Numbered from the stretch's first letter, positions 15,712 through 25,822 are shown. The stretch is DNA of 64,000 nt from Microbacterium sp. MM2322 (GCF_964186585.1 NZ_OZ075067.1:930001-994000), one strand, 5' to 3'. A program made the numbers and translations. Notes: a model not told the origin generated them from the sequence alone.

Positions 15712-16827
15712 TTACTTCTTGGCGCTGATCATGTCGATCGCGGTCTGAGCCTTCTCGGCGACCTCGGTCGACAGGGGAGCGGAGCCGGCAGCCTCGTTGG
15801 CGGCCTTCTGGCCCTCTTCGCTGACGATGTACGAGAAGTACGCCTTCACGATGTCGGCAGTGGCGGCATCCTCGTACTGCGCGCAACCGATGAGGTAGCT
15901 CACGAGAGCGATCGGGTACGAACCGGCCGGCGCCTTGGCGGGGTCGACGTTGAAGACGAGGTCGCCCTCGCCGCGACCCTCTTCGAGGGGCGACGATGCA
16001 ACGAGCTCGGCCGCGGCCTCCGAGGAGAACGGCACGAAGTCGTCGCCGACCTGGACGGCGGCGGAGCCGAGGTCACCGACGCGGGAAGCGTCGATGTAAC
16101 CGATCGTGCCCTTGCCACCGGTGACCGTCGCCTCGACACCCGAGGTCTGCTGGGCAGCCTCGGAGCGCGTGGTCTTGACGGGCCAGGCGTCGTCGTCCTC
16201 GTACGGCCACGCGTCGGGCGCGACGGAGGCGAGGTAGGCGGTGAAGGTTCCGGTGGTGCCGGACTCGTCGCCGCGGAAGACGGGCGTGATGGCCAGGTCG
16301 GGAAGCGTGGCGTCCTTGTTGAGATCAGCGATCTCGGGGTCGTTCCACTTCTCGATCTTCTCGTTGAAGATGTCGGCGATGACCTTGGGGGTCAGGTTCA
16401 GCTTGGTGATGCCGTCGAGGTTGAAGACGACCGCGACGGGGGAGATGTACGCGGGGACCTCGATGATGTCGGGGGTCGCGCAGGCGCCGAACTTGCCGGC
16501 GGCGATCTCGTCGGACGTGTACGCGCGGTCCGAGCCGATGAAGTTGCTGGAACCGGCGATGAAGTTGTCGCGGCCCGTGCCCGATCCGGTCGGCTGGTAG
16601 TTGATCGTGACGTCCGGGTTCGCCTGCTGGAAGGCCGCGGTCCATGCCTGCTGAGCGGCGCCCTGCGAGGAGGCGCCGGTCGCCTTGACGGTGCCCGACA
16701 AAGCGCTGCCGCCGTCGGAGGGCTGGCCGCTGCCAGCGGGGGTTCCTTCGTTGGCCGCGCAAGCGGAGAGCGACAGAACAGCGACGGCTGCGACAGCGCC
16801 CACGCGGGCGATGCGGTTGAGCTTCAC
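15712..16827 (-). CDS. pstS: Phosphate-binding lipoprotein PstS
   Basis: 371-residue binding protein. Signal peptide ends LSLSAC with lipidated Cys23. Phosphate-binding signatures: TGASSQGAAQQAW (about residues 50-62), IAGSSNFIGSDRAYT, RGDESGTTGTFTAYLA and KGTIGYIDAS. First gene of pstSCAB, behind a PHO-box promoter. The start is set by RBS-like GAAGGAAAA upstream. Confidence 0.96.
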   Translation of the reverse strand: MKLNRIARVGAVAAVAVLSLSACAANEGTPAGSGQPSDGGSALSGTVKATGASSQGAAQQAWTAAFQQANPDVTINYQPTGSGTGRDNFIAGSSNFIGSDRAYTSDEIAAGKFGACATPDIIEVPAYISPVAVVFNLDGITKLNLTPKVIADIFNEKIEKWNDPEIADLNKDATLPDLAITPVFRGDESGTTGTFTAYLASVAPDAWPYEDDDAWPVKTTRSEAAQQTSGVEATVTGGKGTIGYIDASRVGDLGSAAVQVGDDFVPFSSEAAAELVASSPLEEGRGEGDLVFNVDPAKAPAGSYPIALVSYLIGCAQYEDAATADIVKAYFSYIVSEEGQKAANEAAGSAPLSTEVAEKAQTAIDMISAKK

Positions 16828-16876
16828 GTGTGTTTTCCTTCGGGTGATCGGGACACCCCGGTGCGGGGCTGGCTCG

Positions 16877-16940
16877 ACGCTAGGAGCCGCCGGTGACCAG
16901 GTTCCGCTCCGGAGGTGAACGACAGGTGAACGAACCTGGT
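16877..16940 (-). promoter_or_regulatory. PHO-box promoter of pstS with flanking inverted repeat
   Basis: In pst orientation GTTCACC occurs twice, exactly 11 bp apart (16931-16925 and 16920-16914), in units GTTCACCTGTC and GTTCACCTCCG. These match the PhoP/RegX3 PHO-box units described in Streptomyces and mycobacteria. GGTCACC, three unit lengths from the first box, fits the same phase. A TAGCGT -10 lies at 16882-16877. A 9-bp inverted repeat, ACCAGGTTC (16896-16904) and GAACCTGGT (16932-16940), brackets the two best units. RegX3 encoded at 27918 is the likely activator under phosphate limitation. Confidence 0.78.
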
Positions 16941-16962
16941 CCGATCGGCTTCGCCCGCAGGA

Positions 16963-17901
16963 TCACACGGCCGGCGGGTGCGTTTCGATCGCGATGATCC
17001 CGGAACCGGGGTTGGTCGCCGACAGGTGGACGACCGAGAAAGCCCCCGGCTCGAGGGCAGAAGCGTCGCCGAGGTACGAGCCCTTCACCGTTCCCGTCGC
17101 GAGGGCGATCTCGTGCATCACGTCGGGAAGCACGGGGCGGTGCGAACACAGCACGGCGGGCTTGCCCGCTCGCACCCGCTTGCCGATCAGCATCCGAGCA
17201 TCCGCTGTCCCCGCGTCCCAGGCATCCTGCGAGATCGACGAAGTCGTGTGGATGTCGCGGTTCAGCGCCGTCGCCAGGGGCGTGACGGTCTCGACGCACC
17301 GCGTCGCGTCGCTCGAGAACACCCGGCGCACACCGAACGCACGAAGCGGCCCCACGATCGCCGCAGCCTGCTTGCGCCCGCGTGCGGCGAGGGGGCGCTC
17401 GGCGTCGGCGCCTTTCCACTCCTCCCGCGGCGTCGCCTTGGCGTGGCGGAGCACGACCAGGGGGAACGTCTCGAGGACGCCGTCGTCGACCAGCTTCAGG
17501 AAGCTCTCCACGATCTCGACGTCGACCGGGTAGCTCATCTTCGTGAGCGCCTTGCGCGCCGGCATCCATTCGATCGCGGCGATCTCGCGGTTCGGGAGGA
17601 ACACCGACTCACGGATCGCCTTCTCGGTCGCCTGGGCGCTCCAGTAATGCACGATCTTCGTCCGCTTGCTCGGCAGGCGGTAGTTCGAGATCCCGACGGG
17701 CACGCCGAGGTGCACACGGATGCCGGTCTCCTCGTGGATCTCGCGCACCGCCGTTTCGGCAAGCGTCTCGCCGGGCTCGACCTTGCCTTTGGGCAGCGTG
17801 ACGTCGCGGTACTTGGTGCGGTGGATGGCGAGGACGAGAAGTTTCCCGTCCCGCATCCGCCACACCACGCCGCCGGCGGCGTAAACCGCGGTTTCCGTCA
17901 T
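16963..17901 (-). CDS. mutT1: NUDIX hydrolase fused to histidine phosphatase (MutT1-like)
   Basis: 312 residues, two domains. The N-terminal NUDIX box is [22 protein letters not shown] (GX5EX7REUXEEXGU pattern, about residues 39-60). From about residue 148 a SixA-like histidine phosphatase domain begins with the RHG-type motif [11 protein letters not shown] and ends around [12 protein letters not shown]. This is the layout of mycobacterial MutT1, which clears 8-oxo-(d)GTP and hydrolyses diadenosine polyphosphates. Its coupling to ppk by an ATGA overlap matches the ppk-mutT1 neighbourhood of M. tuberculosis. Confidence 0.9.
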   Translation of the reverse strand: MTETAVYAAGGVVWRMRDGKLLVLAIHRTKYRDVTLPKGKVEPGETLAETAVREIHEETGIRVHLGVPVGISNYRLPSKRTKIVHYWSAQATEKAIRESVFLPNREIAAIEWMPARKALTKMSYPVDVEIVESFLKLVDDGVLETFPLVVLRHAKATPREEWKGADAERPLAARGRKQAAAIVGPLRAFGVRRVFSSDATRCVETVTPLATALNRDIHTTSSISQDAWDAGTADARMLIGKRVRAGKPAVLCSHRPVLPDVMHEIALATGTVKGSYLGDASALEPGAFSVVHLSATNPGSGIIAIETHPPAV

Positions 17902-20066
17902 CGCACCGTCCGCGTCCGGCGTCGGCGGAGGACGCTCGCCATGGTCTTCTCCTGCAGGTCGACGAGCGGCGTGCCGTCGGCGTCCAGGTTGTGGCGCGTC
18001 CACTCGCCCTCGGCGCCGAGGCGCCACGAGCTCGTCGAGTCGTCCATGGCGAGGTCGAACAGGGCCGTCAGCTCGGCGACGTGCGCCGGCTCCATGACGC
18101 GCACGAGCGCCTCTACGCGGCGGTCGAGGTTGCGGTGCATCATGTCGGCGCTGCCGATGAACACCTGCGGTTCGCCGCCGTGCGCGAACGCGAAGATGCG
18201 CGAGTGCTCGAGGTAGCGGCCGAGGATCGAGCGGACCGTGATGTTGTCGCTCACGCCGGGCAGATCGCTGCGGAGCGAGCAGATGCCACGGACCCACACG
18301 TCGACCTTCACACCCGCCTGGCTCGCCCGATACAGCGCGTCGATGATCTGCTCGTCGACCATCGAGTTCACCTTGATGCGGACGTACGCGGGCTTACCGG
18401 CCAGCGCGTTTCGCCGCTCGGTGTCGATCAGGCGCAGCAGCCCCTTGCGCAGGTGCAGGGGCGCCACGAGCAGTCGCTTGAACTTCTTCTCGATCGCGTA
18501 GCCGCTGAGCTCGTTGAACAGCCGGGTGAGGTCTCGACCGACCTGTTCGTTGGCCGTGAAGAGCCCGTAGTCCTCGTAGATGCGGCTCGTCTTCGGGTTG
18601 TAGTTGCCCGTTCCGATGTGGCTGTAGCTGCGGAGCGCGCCGTCTTCCTCCCGGATGACGTGTAGCAGCTTGCAGTGCGTCTTCAGCCCGACGAGGCCGT
18701 AGACGACGTGCACGCCGGCCTTCTCGAGCGTGCGCGCCCAGCCGATGTTCGCCGCCTCGTCGAAGCGCGCCTTCACCTCGACCAGCGCGAGCACCTGCTT
18801 GCCGTTCTCGGCGGCGTTGATGAGCGCCTCGACGATCGGGCTGTCGCCCGAGGTCCGGTAAAGGGTCTGCTTGATGGCGAGCACGTGCGGGTCGCGCGCC
18901 GCCTGCTGCAGGAACGAGACGACGCTCGTCGTGAACGACTCGTACGGGTGGTGGACGAGGATGTCCTCCTTGCGGATGGCCGCGAACAGGTCGGCGCGAC
19001 CGTTCTGCTCGGCCGGCTGGAAGGGCGTCGCCGTCTTCGGGACGTGCGCGGGGTAGCGGAGATCCGGTCGCTCGATCTGCGACAGGGAGAACAGGCCGCG
19101 GAGGTCCAGAGGGGCGGGCAGCCGGTAGACGTCGTTGTCGCTGATGTCGAGCTCGTCGAGCAGGAGCGACAGCGTGACGTCATCCATGTCCTCGGTGATC
19201 TCGAGTCGGATCGGCGGGCCGAACCGGCGGCGCAGCAGCTCCGCCTCGAGGGCCTGGATGAGGTTCTCGGTCTCATCCTCTTCGATCACCACGTCCTCGT
19301 TGCGGGTGAGGCGGAACGTGTGGTGCTCGAGGATCTCCATCCCGGGGAAGAGATCGCCGAGGTTCTCGGAGATCAGCTCCTCGAGCGGGAGGTATCGGAC
19401 GCTGTTGCCGTCCTTCTTCACCTCGACGAGGCGCGGCATCATCGGCGGCACCTTGAGGCGCGCGAACTCCTGGCGGCCGGTGCGGGCATTGCGGATGCGG
19501 ATCGCGAGGTTGAGCGAGAGGCCCGAGATGTAGGGGAACGGGTGGGCCGGGTCGACCGCGAGCGGCATCAGGACCGGGAACACCTGCGACGAGAAGTAGT
19601 CGTAGAGGATGCCGCGTTCCTCGTCGGACAGGTCGGCCCACGAGACGACCTCGATACCGGCGTCGGCGAGGGCGGGACGGACCTGATCGGACCAGACGGC
19701 GGCGTGACGCTCTTGCAGGGCGTGCGCGGAGGTCGCGAGGTCGGTGAGCACGTCGAGCGGCGCGCGGCCGACGTTCGTGGGAAGCGCGAGACCCGTGAGG
19801 ATGCGCCGCTTGAGGCCGGCGACGCGCACCATGAAGAACTCGTCGAGGTTGCTGGCGAAGATCGCGAGGAAGTTCGCCCGCTCGAGCGTCGGGAGGTGGG
19901 GGTCCTCTGCCAACTCCAGCACGCGCTGGTTGAAGGCGAGCCAGCTGAGCTCGCGGTCGAGGTAGCGGTTGTCGGGCAGCTGCGAGTCGTACGCTTCGAC
20001 GACGTCGTCGAAGTCGTCGTCGTCCGCGTCGCCCAGTCCGGAGTCGTGAACCTGGGTGTCGATCAT
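17898..20066 (-). CDS. ppk: Polyphosphate kinase Ppk1
   Basis: 722-residue enzyme that reversibly makes polyphosphate from ATP. Features: N-terminal [35 protein letters not shown]; the autophosphorylated-His region [36 protein letters not shown]; and the C-terminal [20 protein letters not shown] 20066 (MIDTQ) is preferred over an in-frame GTG two codons earlier; neither has a good ribosome site. A CGTGAAC resembling a half PHO unit lies upstream at 20099, too weak to call. mutT1 follows with overlapping start and stop. Confidence 0.96.
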   Translation of the reverse strand: MIDTQVHDSGLGDADDDDFDDVVEAYDSQLPDNRYLDRELSWLAFNQRVLELAEDPHLPTLERANFLAIFASNLDEFFMVRVAGLKRRILTGLALPTNVGRAPLDVLTDLATSAHALQERHAAVWSDQVRPALADAGIEVVSWADLSDEERGILYDYFSSQVFPVLMPLAVDPAHPFPYISGLSLNLAIRIRNARTGRQEFARLKVPPMMPRLVEVKKDGNSVRYLPLEELISENLGDLFPGMEILEHHTFRLTRNEDVVIEEDETENLIQALEAELLRRRFGPPIRLEITEDMDDVTLSLLLDELDISDNDVYRLPAPLDLRGLFSLSQIERPDLRYPAHVPKTATPFQPAEQNGRADLFAAIRKEDILVHHPYESFTTSVVSFLQQAARDPHVLAIKQTLYRTSGDSPIVEALINAAENGKQVLALVEVKARFDEAANIGWARTLEKAGVHVVYGLVGLKTHCKLLHVIREEDGALRSYSHIGTGNYNPKTSRIYEDYGLFTANEQVGRDLTRLFNELSGYAIEKKFKRLLVAPLHLRKGLLRLIDTERRNALAGKPAYVRIKVNSMVDEQIIDALYRASQAGVKVDVWVRGICSLRSDLPGVSDNITVRSILGRYLEHSRIFAFAHGGEPQVFIGSADMMHRNLDRRVEALVRVMEPAHVAELTALFDLAMDDSTSSWRLGAEGEWTRHNLDADGTPLVDLQEKTMASVLRRRRTRTVR

Positions 20067-20133
20067 TCCCACATCATTGCAGGGCGACGTGGCCGCTGCG
20101 TGAACACGACGGACGGATGCCGCTGTGTCGCCC

Positions 20134-20820
20134 TCAGGAGGGGGAACCGGGGAGCTGCTCGTCCTCGTAGACGTTGAAGCGATAGCCGACGTTGCGGACG
20201 GTGCCGATGAGCTGCTCGAGGTCGCCGAGCTTGGCGCGGAGACGTCGAACGTGCACGTCGACCGTGCGGGTTCCGCCGAAGTAGTCGTAGCCCCACACCT
20301 CGCTCAGCAGCTGCTCGCGGGTGAAGACGCGCGAGGGGTGCGTGGCGAAGAAGTGGAGGAGCTGGAACTCCTTGTAGGTGAGATCGAGCGGTCGCCCATG
20401 CACCTTGGCCGAGTAGGACGACTCGTCGATGCTGATTCCGGAGGTCTGGATGCGGGTCGAGACCTGCTCCTTCGACATCCGTCCGATGGCGAGCCGGATG
20501 CGGGCGTCGACTTCGGCCGGTCCGGCGCTGACGAGGATGACGTCGTCGATTCCCCAGTCGGGGGAGACGGCGGTCAGGCCCCCCTCGGTGACGACGAGCA
20601 CCAGCGGAGCGTCGAGGCCCGTGGTCGTGAGGATCTTGCACAGCGATTTCGCGCCGACGAGGTCCCGCCGCGCGTCGATGAAGACGACGTCGGCGTTCGG
20701 AGCGTTGACCAGTTGGGCGGCCTCGGCAGGGATCTGCCGGACGCGGTGGCTGAGCAGCTCGAGGGCGGGCAGGACGGAGTCGCCGCCGGCGGCGGAGCTC
20801 AAGACGAGCAGCTGTGCCAA
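20134..20820 (-). CDS. glnR: OmpR-type orphan response regulator GlnR
   Basis: 228 residues. The receiver-like N-terminus ([61 protein letters not shown]) matches the atypical GlnR receiver, where no partner kinase is used. The C-terminal winged helix (about 135-215) contains [46 protein letters not shown] and [10 protein letters not shown]. GlnR is the actinobacterial master regulator of nitrogen assimilation and interacts with phosphate control. Single gene upstream of ppk on the same strand. Confidence 0.88.
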   Translation of the reverse strand: MAQLLVLSSAAGGDSVLPALELLSHRVRQIPAEAAQLVNAPNADVVFIDARRDLVGAKSLCKILTTTGLDAPLVLVVTEGGLTAVSPDWGIDDVILVSAGPAEVDARIRLAIGRMSKEQVSTRIQTSGISIDESSYSAKVHGRPLDLTYKEFQLLHFFATHPSRVFTREQLLSEVWGYDYFGGTRTVDVHVRRLRAKLGDLEQLIGTVRNVGYRFNVYEDEQLPGSPS

Positions 20821-20929
20821 GGGAGACCCTCCGGTGCGGACTCGGAACCGCGTCTCATCTTAGGGGTAGCCCCGGCACGAGCCGCGCCACCGCTGAGCGT
20901 CTGCGCAGGACGTGCGCAACAATGGGGGG

Positions 20930-21220
20930 ATGACCGCGCCCGAGATCCTTCCCCGACGTCGGGCCGCCGGTGTCATCGCGGTCTGGGTGGCCGCCGCTCT
21001 CGTGGCCCTGGCCGTCGGCATCTTCGTCGACCCGGACTGGCGCGGCGCCTGGCTGCTCGTCGGCCTCGGTCTCTGCTTCTTCCTCGCTTTCGCGGTGCAG
21101 CTCGCGTCGGGCCGCTCGCAGGGATTCATCGTCCGCATCTCGGCGAGCATCCTCGGTGCGCTGCTGGTCATGGGACTCCTCGGCACGGGCTTCGCACTCG
21201 CCGAGCTCCTCGCCCTCTGA
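20930..21220 (+). CDS. Small membrane protein, unknown function (96 aa)
   Basis: Three hydrophobic segments (VIAVWVAAALVALAVGIFV, AWLLVGLGLCFFLAFAVQLA, ILGALLVMGLLGTGFALAEL). ATG 20930 after GGGGGG; an earlier in-frame ATG at 20912 lacks a ribosome site. Divergent from glnR. No recognised family. Confidence 0.7.
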   Translation: MTAPEILPRRRAAGVIAVWVAAALVALAVGIFVDPDWRGAWLLVGLGLCFFLAFAVQLASGRSQGFIVRISASILGALLVMGLLGTGFALAELLAL

Positions 21221-21273
21221 CCCGGGCGTCATCCCCGACCGCATCGCCGCGTCCGGCCGCTAAAGTGGGGGAC

Positions 21274-21387
21274 ATGGATCTCGTCGCACTCGAACTCTTC
21301 TTCGTCGGGCTGCTCGGCCTCGCATCGCTCGCGATCGCGTTCGTGTCCGGCGTCGTCGTCTGGAACCTCTACCGCGGTCAGCGCTGA
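21274..21387 (+). CDS. Single-pass microprotein (37 aa)
   Basis: Short frame behind GTGGGG starting MDLVALELFFVGLLGL. One membrane helix fills most of it; the end WNLYRGQR is positively charged, suggesting an inside C-terminus. It ends four bases before the nitrobindin-like gene and so is probably co-transcribed with it. Confidence 0.6.
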   Translation: MDLVALELFFVGLLGLASLAIAFVSGVVVWNLYRGQR

Positions 21388-21391
21388 GACC

Positions 21392-21997
21392 GTGATCGAT
21401 CTGCCGACAGACCTTCCGGCTGATCTGGTCCCGCTCTCCTGGCTGCTGGGTCTCTGGGAAGGCACCGGCGTCCTCGAATACGACGCGCAGGGCCGGACGA
21501 TGTCCGGTGAGTTCTCGCACCGCGTGAGCTTCAGCCACGACGGCGGGAACGCCCTCAACTACTCCGCGACCGCCTGGTTCACGGATGCCGACGGCACCCG
21601 CAACGACCTCGTCGCCGAGACGGGCTACTGGCGGTTGTCACGTCCCGCGACCGACGCGGATGCCGGCCCCGCACTTTTGCCGGCCCTCGCGCCCCGCACG
21701 GAGCCGCGCACCGTTCACGACGTCGAAGAGCTCCGCACCGCGGAGGGCGGATTCGAGATCGAGGCCGCCCTCGTCCACTCCGACGGGATCAGCGAGCTTT
21801 ACCTCGGGCAGGTCCGCGGCCCCCGCATCGACATCGCGACCGACGCCATCGTCCGTCCGGCCGGGGCGAAGGAGTACGCCTCCGCGACCCGGATGTATGG
21901 GCTCGTCGACGGCCAGCTGCTCTGGGCATGGGATGTCGCGGCGCTGGGGTCCGCGCTCTCGTCGCACGCGTCCGCACGGTTGGTGAAGGTTCAGTGA
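21392..21997 (+). CDS. Nitrobindin-like FABP-family heme protein
   Basis: 201-residue ten-stranded beta-barrel family protein (DUF1794, peroxynitrite isomerase class). The diagnostic GxWxGxG is GLWEGTG (about residues 20-26). YWRL and the C-terminal SSHASARL carry the His expected to ligate heme on its proximal side. Members bind ferric heme and isomerise peroxynitrite to nitrate. GTG start. Followed by ygfZ with a GTGA overlap, so redox or Fe-S protection is a plausible shared theme (inference). Confidence 0.82.
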   Translation: MIDLPTDLPADLVPLSWLLGLWEGTGVLEYDAQGRTMSGEFSHRVSFSHDGGNALNYSATAWFTDADGTRNDLVAETGYWRLSRPATDADAGPALLPALAPRTEPRTVHDVEELRTAEGGFEIEAALVHSDGISELYLGQVRGPRIDIATDAIVRPAGAKEYASATRMYGLVDGQLLWAWDVAALGSALSSHASARLVKVQ

Positions 21998-23076
21998 GCA
22001 TGGAAGCGTTCGCCGCTGTCCCCGGCGCGGTCATGGATGAGCGAGGGCTCTCGCATCTCGGCAACCCGGTCCGCGAACAGCGAGAGCTCGCCGCAGGGTC
22101 GGCGGTCGCGCCCCTCGCCGATCGAGCCGTCCTCACCGTCGCGGGCGAGGACCGTCTCTCGTGGCTGGACTCGATCACCTCCCAGGCGCTGACCTCCCTC
22201 GCACCCGGAGTGGGCACCGAACTGCTCGTCCTCGACCCGCAGGGGCACGTCGAGCACGCGGCATCCGTCGTCGACGACGGAGAGCGCACGTGGCTCATCG
22301 TCGACGGCGACCGGGCCGCCGGCCTCCTCACCTGGCTGACGCGTATGCGGTTCCGCCTCCGCGTCGATCCGCAGGATGTGTCCGCGCAGTTCGCCGTCGT
22401 CGGAGGAACGTCCGACGCGGTCGGTGCCCTCGGCGCTGCGGTCGTCTGGCGCGACCCGTGGCCCCACGTCGGAATCGGCGGATGGGGATACGCGGCGACC
22501 GAGCCGCATCCCGGTGCTGATCGGGATTGGGCCGAGGCTGTCGTGGCACGCTCCACGCTCGACGACCTCGCGGGTGCCGCTGCGCGCGGTGAGGCCCGCC
22601 TCGCCGGTTACCTCGCCGTGGATGCCCTCCGGGTCGCCGCATGGCGCCCCCGCGCGAGTGCCGAGGCCGACGGCCGCACCCTGCCGCACGAGGTCGATTG
22701 GCTTCGCACGGCCGTCCACCTCGACAAGGGCTGCTATCGCGGGCAGGAGACGGTCGCCAAGGTCCACAATCTCGGACACCCGCCCCGGCGCCTGGTCTCC
22801 CTCCAGCTCGACGGGTCGGATGCCGAGCTGCCCGCTCCGGGCGCGGCCGTCCGGCTCGACGGCGCCGACGTCGGCGCGATCACCTCGGTCGCCCGCCATC
22901 ACGAGGAGGGCCCCATCGCGCTCGCCATCATGAAGCGGTCAGTGCCCGTCGACGCTGCTCTGACGGTCGAGGTCGCCGACGGCGAGGTCGCCGCCGCGCA
23001 AGAGGTCGTCGTGCCGCCGGATGCGGGGCGCGCGGCATCCATCCCGCGGATGCCGCGGCTCTCCCAGCGCCGCTGA
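21994..23076 (+). CDS. ygfZ: Folate-binding Fe-S assembly protein YgfZ/GcvT-like
   Basis: 360 residues, GcvT fold. The YgfZ signature KGCYRGQE is present at about residues 246-253 inside HLDKGCYRGQETVAKVHNLG. YgfZ uses tetrahydrofolate to support maintenance of certain Fe-S enzymes such as MiaB. The start could be GTG 21994 (overlaps the preceding stop; GAAGG upstream) or ATG 22000; I chose GTG. Confidence 0.88.
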   Translation: MSMEAFAAVPGAVMDERGLSHLGNPVREQRELAAGSAVAPLADRAVLTVAGEDRLSWLDSITSQALTSLAPGVGTELLVLDPQGHVEHAASVVDDGERTWLIVDGDRAAGLLTWLTRMRFRLRVDPQDVSAQFAVVGGTSDAVGALGAAVVWRDPWPHVGIGGWGYAATEPHPGADRDWAEAVVARSTLDDLAGAAARGEARLAGYLAVDALRVAAWRPRASAEADGRTLPHEVDWLRTAVHLDKGCYRGQETVAKVHNLGHPPRRLVSLQLDGSDAELPAPGAAVRLDGADVGAITSVARHHEEGPIALAIMKRSVPVDAALTVEVADGEVAAAQEVVVPPDAGRAASIPRMPRLSQRR

Positions 23077-23078
23077 CG

Positions 23079-24173
23079 ATGACGGGCGAACCGACGGCCA
23101 CGGCGCCGGTGCCCACCGCCCGGCGGTATCCGCGCGAGGGTTGGGCGCGCCTGCGGGGCTCCGCGATCGCGATCCTGCAGCTCGTCGTCGCCGCCAGCGC
23201 CGCCTTCTCGATCGCCCACTACGGACTGGGTCATCCCGCCCCGCTGATCGCGGCCACCGTGACGATCTCGAGCCTGGGACTGGTCCGTGACGCGCGGCCG
23301 TGGCGCGTCCTCGAGACGGTGATCGGGATGACGCTGGGCGTCTTCGTCGCCGAACTCGTCGTGGTGGCGGCAGGCAGCGGCTGGTGGCAGCTCGCTCTCA
23401 CCCTCGCCGTCAGCCTGTCGATCGCGCGCTTCTTGTCCCCGCAGGCGGGATTCGCGATCGCGGCGGCGATCCAGTCGATCATCGTGGTCGTGGTGCCGGC
23501 GCAGGTGCCCTTCCTCCGCCTCCTCGACGCCCTGATCGGCGGCGCGATGGCGCTGCTGGTGACCGCCCTCATCCCGCGCAGCCCTCTCCGCACCGCGATG
23601 CGCGATGCCGGGCGGCTGTTCGCCGCGTTCCAGGGCGCCGCCGGCACCGTCGCGCAGGGTCTGCGGCGCGGGAGTCGCGTGCGCGCAGAGCGCGGCCTCG
23701 AGAAGGCTCGCGGCCTGCAGAGCCTCGTCGACGACTGGCGGACCTCCGTCGAATCCGGCGTCGCGATCGCCCGCATTTCGCCGTTCCTCCGCCGTCAGCG
23801 GTTCGAGCTCGCCCGGTACGACCGGATGCGGGTCAGCATGGACCTCGCCGTCCGAAACCTCCGCGTCGTCGCCCGCCGCGCCGTCTACCTCGTCGACGAC
23901 GGACGGGAGCGCGATGTGGCCGCAGACCTCCTCACCGAGCTCGTCCGAGGTGCGGACCTCGTCGAGGCCTCGCTCACCGACATCTCCTACGAGCCGGCGG
24001 CGCGCGAGGTGCTGACGGCGGTCGCCGCGCGGCTCGACCCGGTGGCCCTTGTCCCCGACGGCTCGCTGGGCGACCAGACGCTCATCACGGCGCTCCGTCC
24101 GCTCGCGACGGACCTCCTGTGCGCCACGGGACTGAGCCCCGAAGACGCCCGCGCGATGCTGCCACGCGTCTGA
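23079..24173 (+). CDS. FUSC-like inner-membrane protein
   Basis: 364 residues. About six closely spaced hydrophobic segments in residues 20-170 (AILQLVVAASAAFSIAHYGLG ... LLDALIGGAMALLVTALIPRSP), then a long helical cytoplasmic domain. This arrangement fits FUSC/aromatic acid exporter-type half proteins. ATG 23079 follows the ygfZ stop by two bases. Substrate unknown. A longer open frame entering from upstream is out of frame with ygfZ and is not coding. Confidence 0.72.
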   Translation: MTGEPTATAPVPTARRYPREGWARLRGSAIAILQLVVAASAAFSIAHYGLGHPAPLIAATVTISSLGLVRDARPWRVLETVIGMTLGVFVAELVVVAAGSGWWQLALTLAVSLSIARFLSPQAGFAIAAAIQSIIVVVVPAQVPFLRLLDALIGGAMALLVTALIPRSPLRTAMRDAGRLFAAFQGAAGTVAQGLRRGSRVRAERGLEKARGLQSLVDDWRTSVESGVAIARISPFLRRQRFELARYDRMRVSMDLAVRNLRVVARRAVYLVDDGRERDVAADLLTELVRGADLVEASLTDISYEPAAREVLTAVAARLDPVALVPDGSLGDQTLITALRPLATDLLCATGLSPEDARAMLPRV

Positions 24174-24188
24174 CGTCCCTCCTGCCGG

Positions 24189-25013
24189 TCACTTCGGCGC
24201 GACGGCATTCCACGGGACCGTGAACTCGCCCAGCCGCCAGCGCGAGCGTGAGCCGACCGGCCACCCCGCAGCGACGAGTGCCTCGAGTGTCGCCCGCCAC
24301 CGCTGCACGGGCCCGAAGGACGACGCCGCGACGGCGCGCGTCCACTCCCGATCGAGGGCATCGATGACGTCATGCACGCGTTCGCCGTCGACGTTCCGGT
24401 GGATGAGGGCCTTCGGCAGGCGTTCCGCGGCGATCGCGGGGGAGTCGAGCTCCGCGAGCCGCAACGAGATCGTGAGGCTGCGGGGCGCGGCATCCGGACC
24501 CACCTCGATCCACGTCGACACCCGCCCGAGCTCGTCGCAGGTCCCCTCGACGAGCATGCCGTCGGGGCGGAGCCGGGAGGCCATCCGCTCCCATGCGGCG
24601 GGGACGTCCTGCTCGTCGTACTGCCGCAGCACGTTGAACGCGCGGATCACGGCGGGTCGGCGGTCGCCGGGCACCGGCACCTCGAATCCGCCCCGCGCGA
24701 ACGACACCCGTGCGTCCGGGGCGAAGGACCCAGAGCCTTCGCGCACCTGTTCGAGCTGCATGCGGGCACGAGCCACGCGCGCCGGTTCGATCTCGAGGCC
24801 CAGGACCTCGACGTCGGGACGTGCCCGCCGAAGCCGCGCTTCGAGCTCGAACGCCGTGACGCCGCTCGCACCGTAGCCGAGGTCGACCACGAGCGGGTCG
24901 GCCGTCCGTCGGAGGATCGGATGCCGCGCGATCCACCGGTCCACACGGCGGAGCCGGTTGGTGTTCGTCGTCCCCCGGGTCACCTGCCCCACGACCGGAT
25001 CGGAACGCGTCAT
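24189..25013 (-). CDS. Class I SAM-dependent methyltransferase, unknown substrate
   Basis: 274 residues. SAM-binding motif I is PLVVDLGYGASGVTAFEL (about residues 39-56), acidic loop EVLGLEIEPARV, then IRAFNVLRQYDEQDVPAAWERMASRLRPDGMLVEGTCDE, the post-I/motif III region. No substrate domain recognised. Leftward, between FUSC-like and gpmA genes. Confidence 0.82.
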   Translation of the reverse strand: MTRSDPVVGQVTRGTTNTNRLRRVDRWIARHPILRRTADPLVVDLGYGASGVTAFELEARLRRARPDVEVLGLEIEPARVARARMQLEQVREGSGSFAPDARVSFARGGFEVPVPGDRRPAVIRAFNVLRQYDEQDVPAAWERMASRLRPDGMLVEGTCDELGRVSTWIEVGPDAAPRSLTISLRLAELDSPAIAAERLPKALIHRNVDGERVHDVIDALDREWTRAVAASSFGPVQRWRATLEALVAAGWPVGSRSRWRLGEFTVPWNAVAPK

Positions 25014-25054
25014 GACCCCATGATCCCATCGACCGCGCCGGTAGGATTGCGACC

Positions 25055-25804
25055 ATGACAGCCCCCTACACGTTGATCCTCCTTCGGCACGGTCAGAGCG
25101 AGTGGAACAAGTCCAACCAGTTCACCGGCTGGGTGGATGTCCGTCTCACCGACCAGGGCAAGGCGGAGGCCCAGCGCGGCGGCGAGCTGCTGAAGGAGGC
25201 CGGGCTGCTCCCCGAAATCCTGCACACGTCGCTGCTGTCCCGTGCCATCCAGACCGCGAACATCGCCCTCGATGCGGCCGACCGCCTCTGGGTGCCGGTC
25301 AAGCGCTCCTGGCGTCTGAACGAGCGCCACTACGGTGCGCTCCAGGGCAAGGACAAGGCGCAGACCCTCGACGAGTTCGGCGAGGAGCAGTTCATGCTGT
25401 GGCGTCGCTCGTTCGACGTGCCGCCGCCGGACATCTCGGACAGCGACCCGTACACGCAGGTCGGTGACGTCCGCTACGCCGACATCGACGGCGACGTGCC
25501 CCGCACGGAGTCCCTGAAGATCGTCATCGACCGTCTGCTGCCCTACTGGGATGCCGAGATCGTGCCCGATCTGAAGACCGGCAAGACCGTCATGGTCACC
25601 GCCCACGGCAACTCGCTCCGCGCGCTCGTGAAGCACCTCGACGGCATCAGCGACGACGACATCGCCGAACTGAACATCCCCACCGGCATCCCGCTGGTCT
25701 ACCGCCTCGACGAGAACCTGGTCCCCCTCGGACCGGGCGAATACCTCGATCCCGACGCCGCCGCCGCGGGCGCTGCCGCCGTCGCGTCGCAGGGCAAGAA
25801 GTAA
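25055..25804 (+). CDS. gpmA: 2,3-bisphosphoglycerate-dependent phosphoglycerate mutase
   Basis: 249-residue glycolytic enzyme. Catalytic His in [18 protein letters not shown] (phosphohistidine at about residue 10), [35 protein letters not shown] and the second active-site His in [15 protein letters not shown]. Length and motifs are standard. The Ala/Gly-rich C-terminal tail is a common actinobacterial trait. Confidence 0.97.
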   Translation: MTAPYTLILLRHGQSEWNKSNQFTGWVDVRLTDQGKAEAQRGGELLKEAGLLPEILHTSLLSRAIQTANIALDAADRLWVPVKRSWRLNERHYGALQGKDKAQTLDEFGEEQFMLWRRSFDVPPPDISDSDPYTQVGDVRYADIDGDVPRTESLKIVIDRLLPYWDAEIVPDLKTGKTVMVTAHGNSLRALVKHLDGISDDDIAELNIPTGIPLVYRLDENLVPLGPGEYLDPDAAAAGAAAVASQGKK

Positions 25805-25822
25805 CCGGCACACACCGGGAAC

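Noticed and set aside
20099-20105. PHO box upstream of ppk
   Set aside because: Only one CGTGAAC unit with a weak neighbour at 11-bp phase; below what chance could give.
18675-20177. 500-codon plus-strand frame opposite ppk
   Set aside because: Ppk motifs are complete on the other strand and the frame has no domain features.
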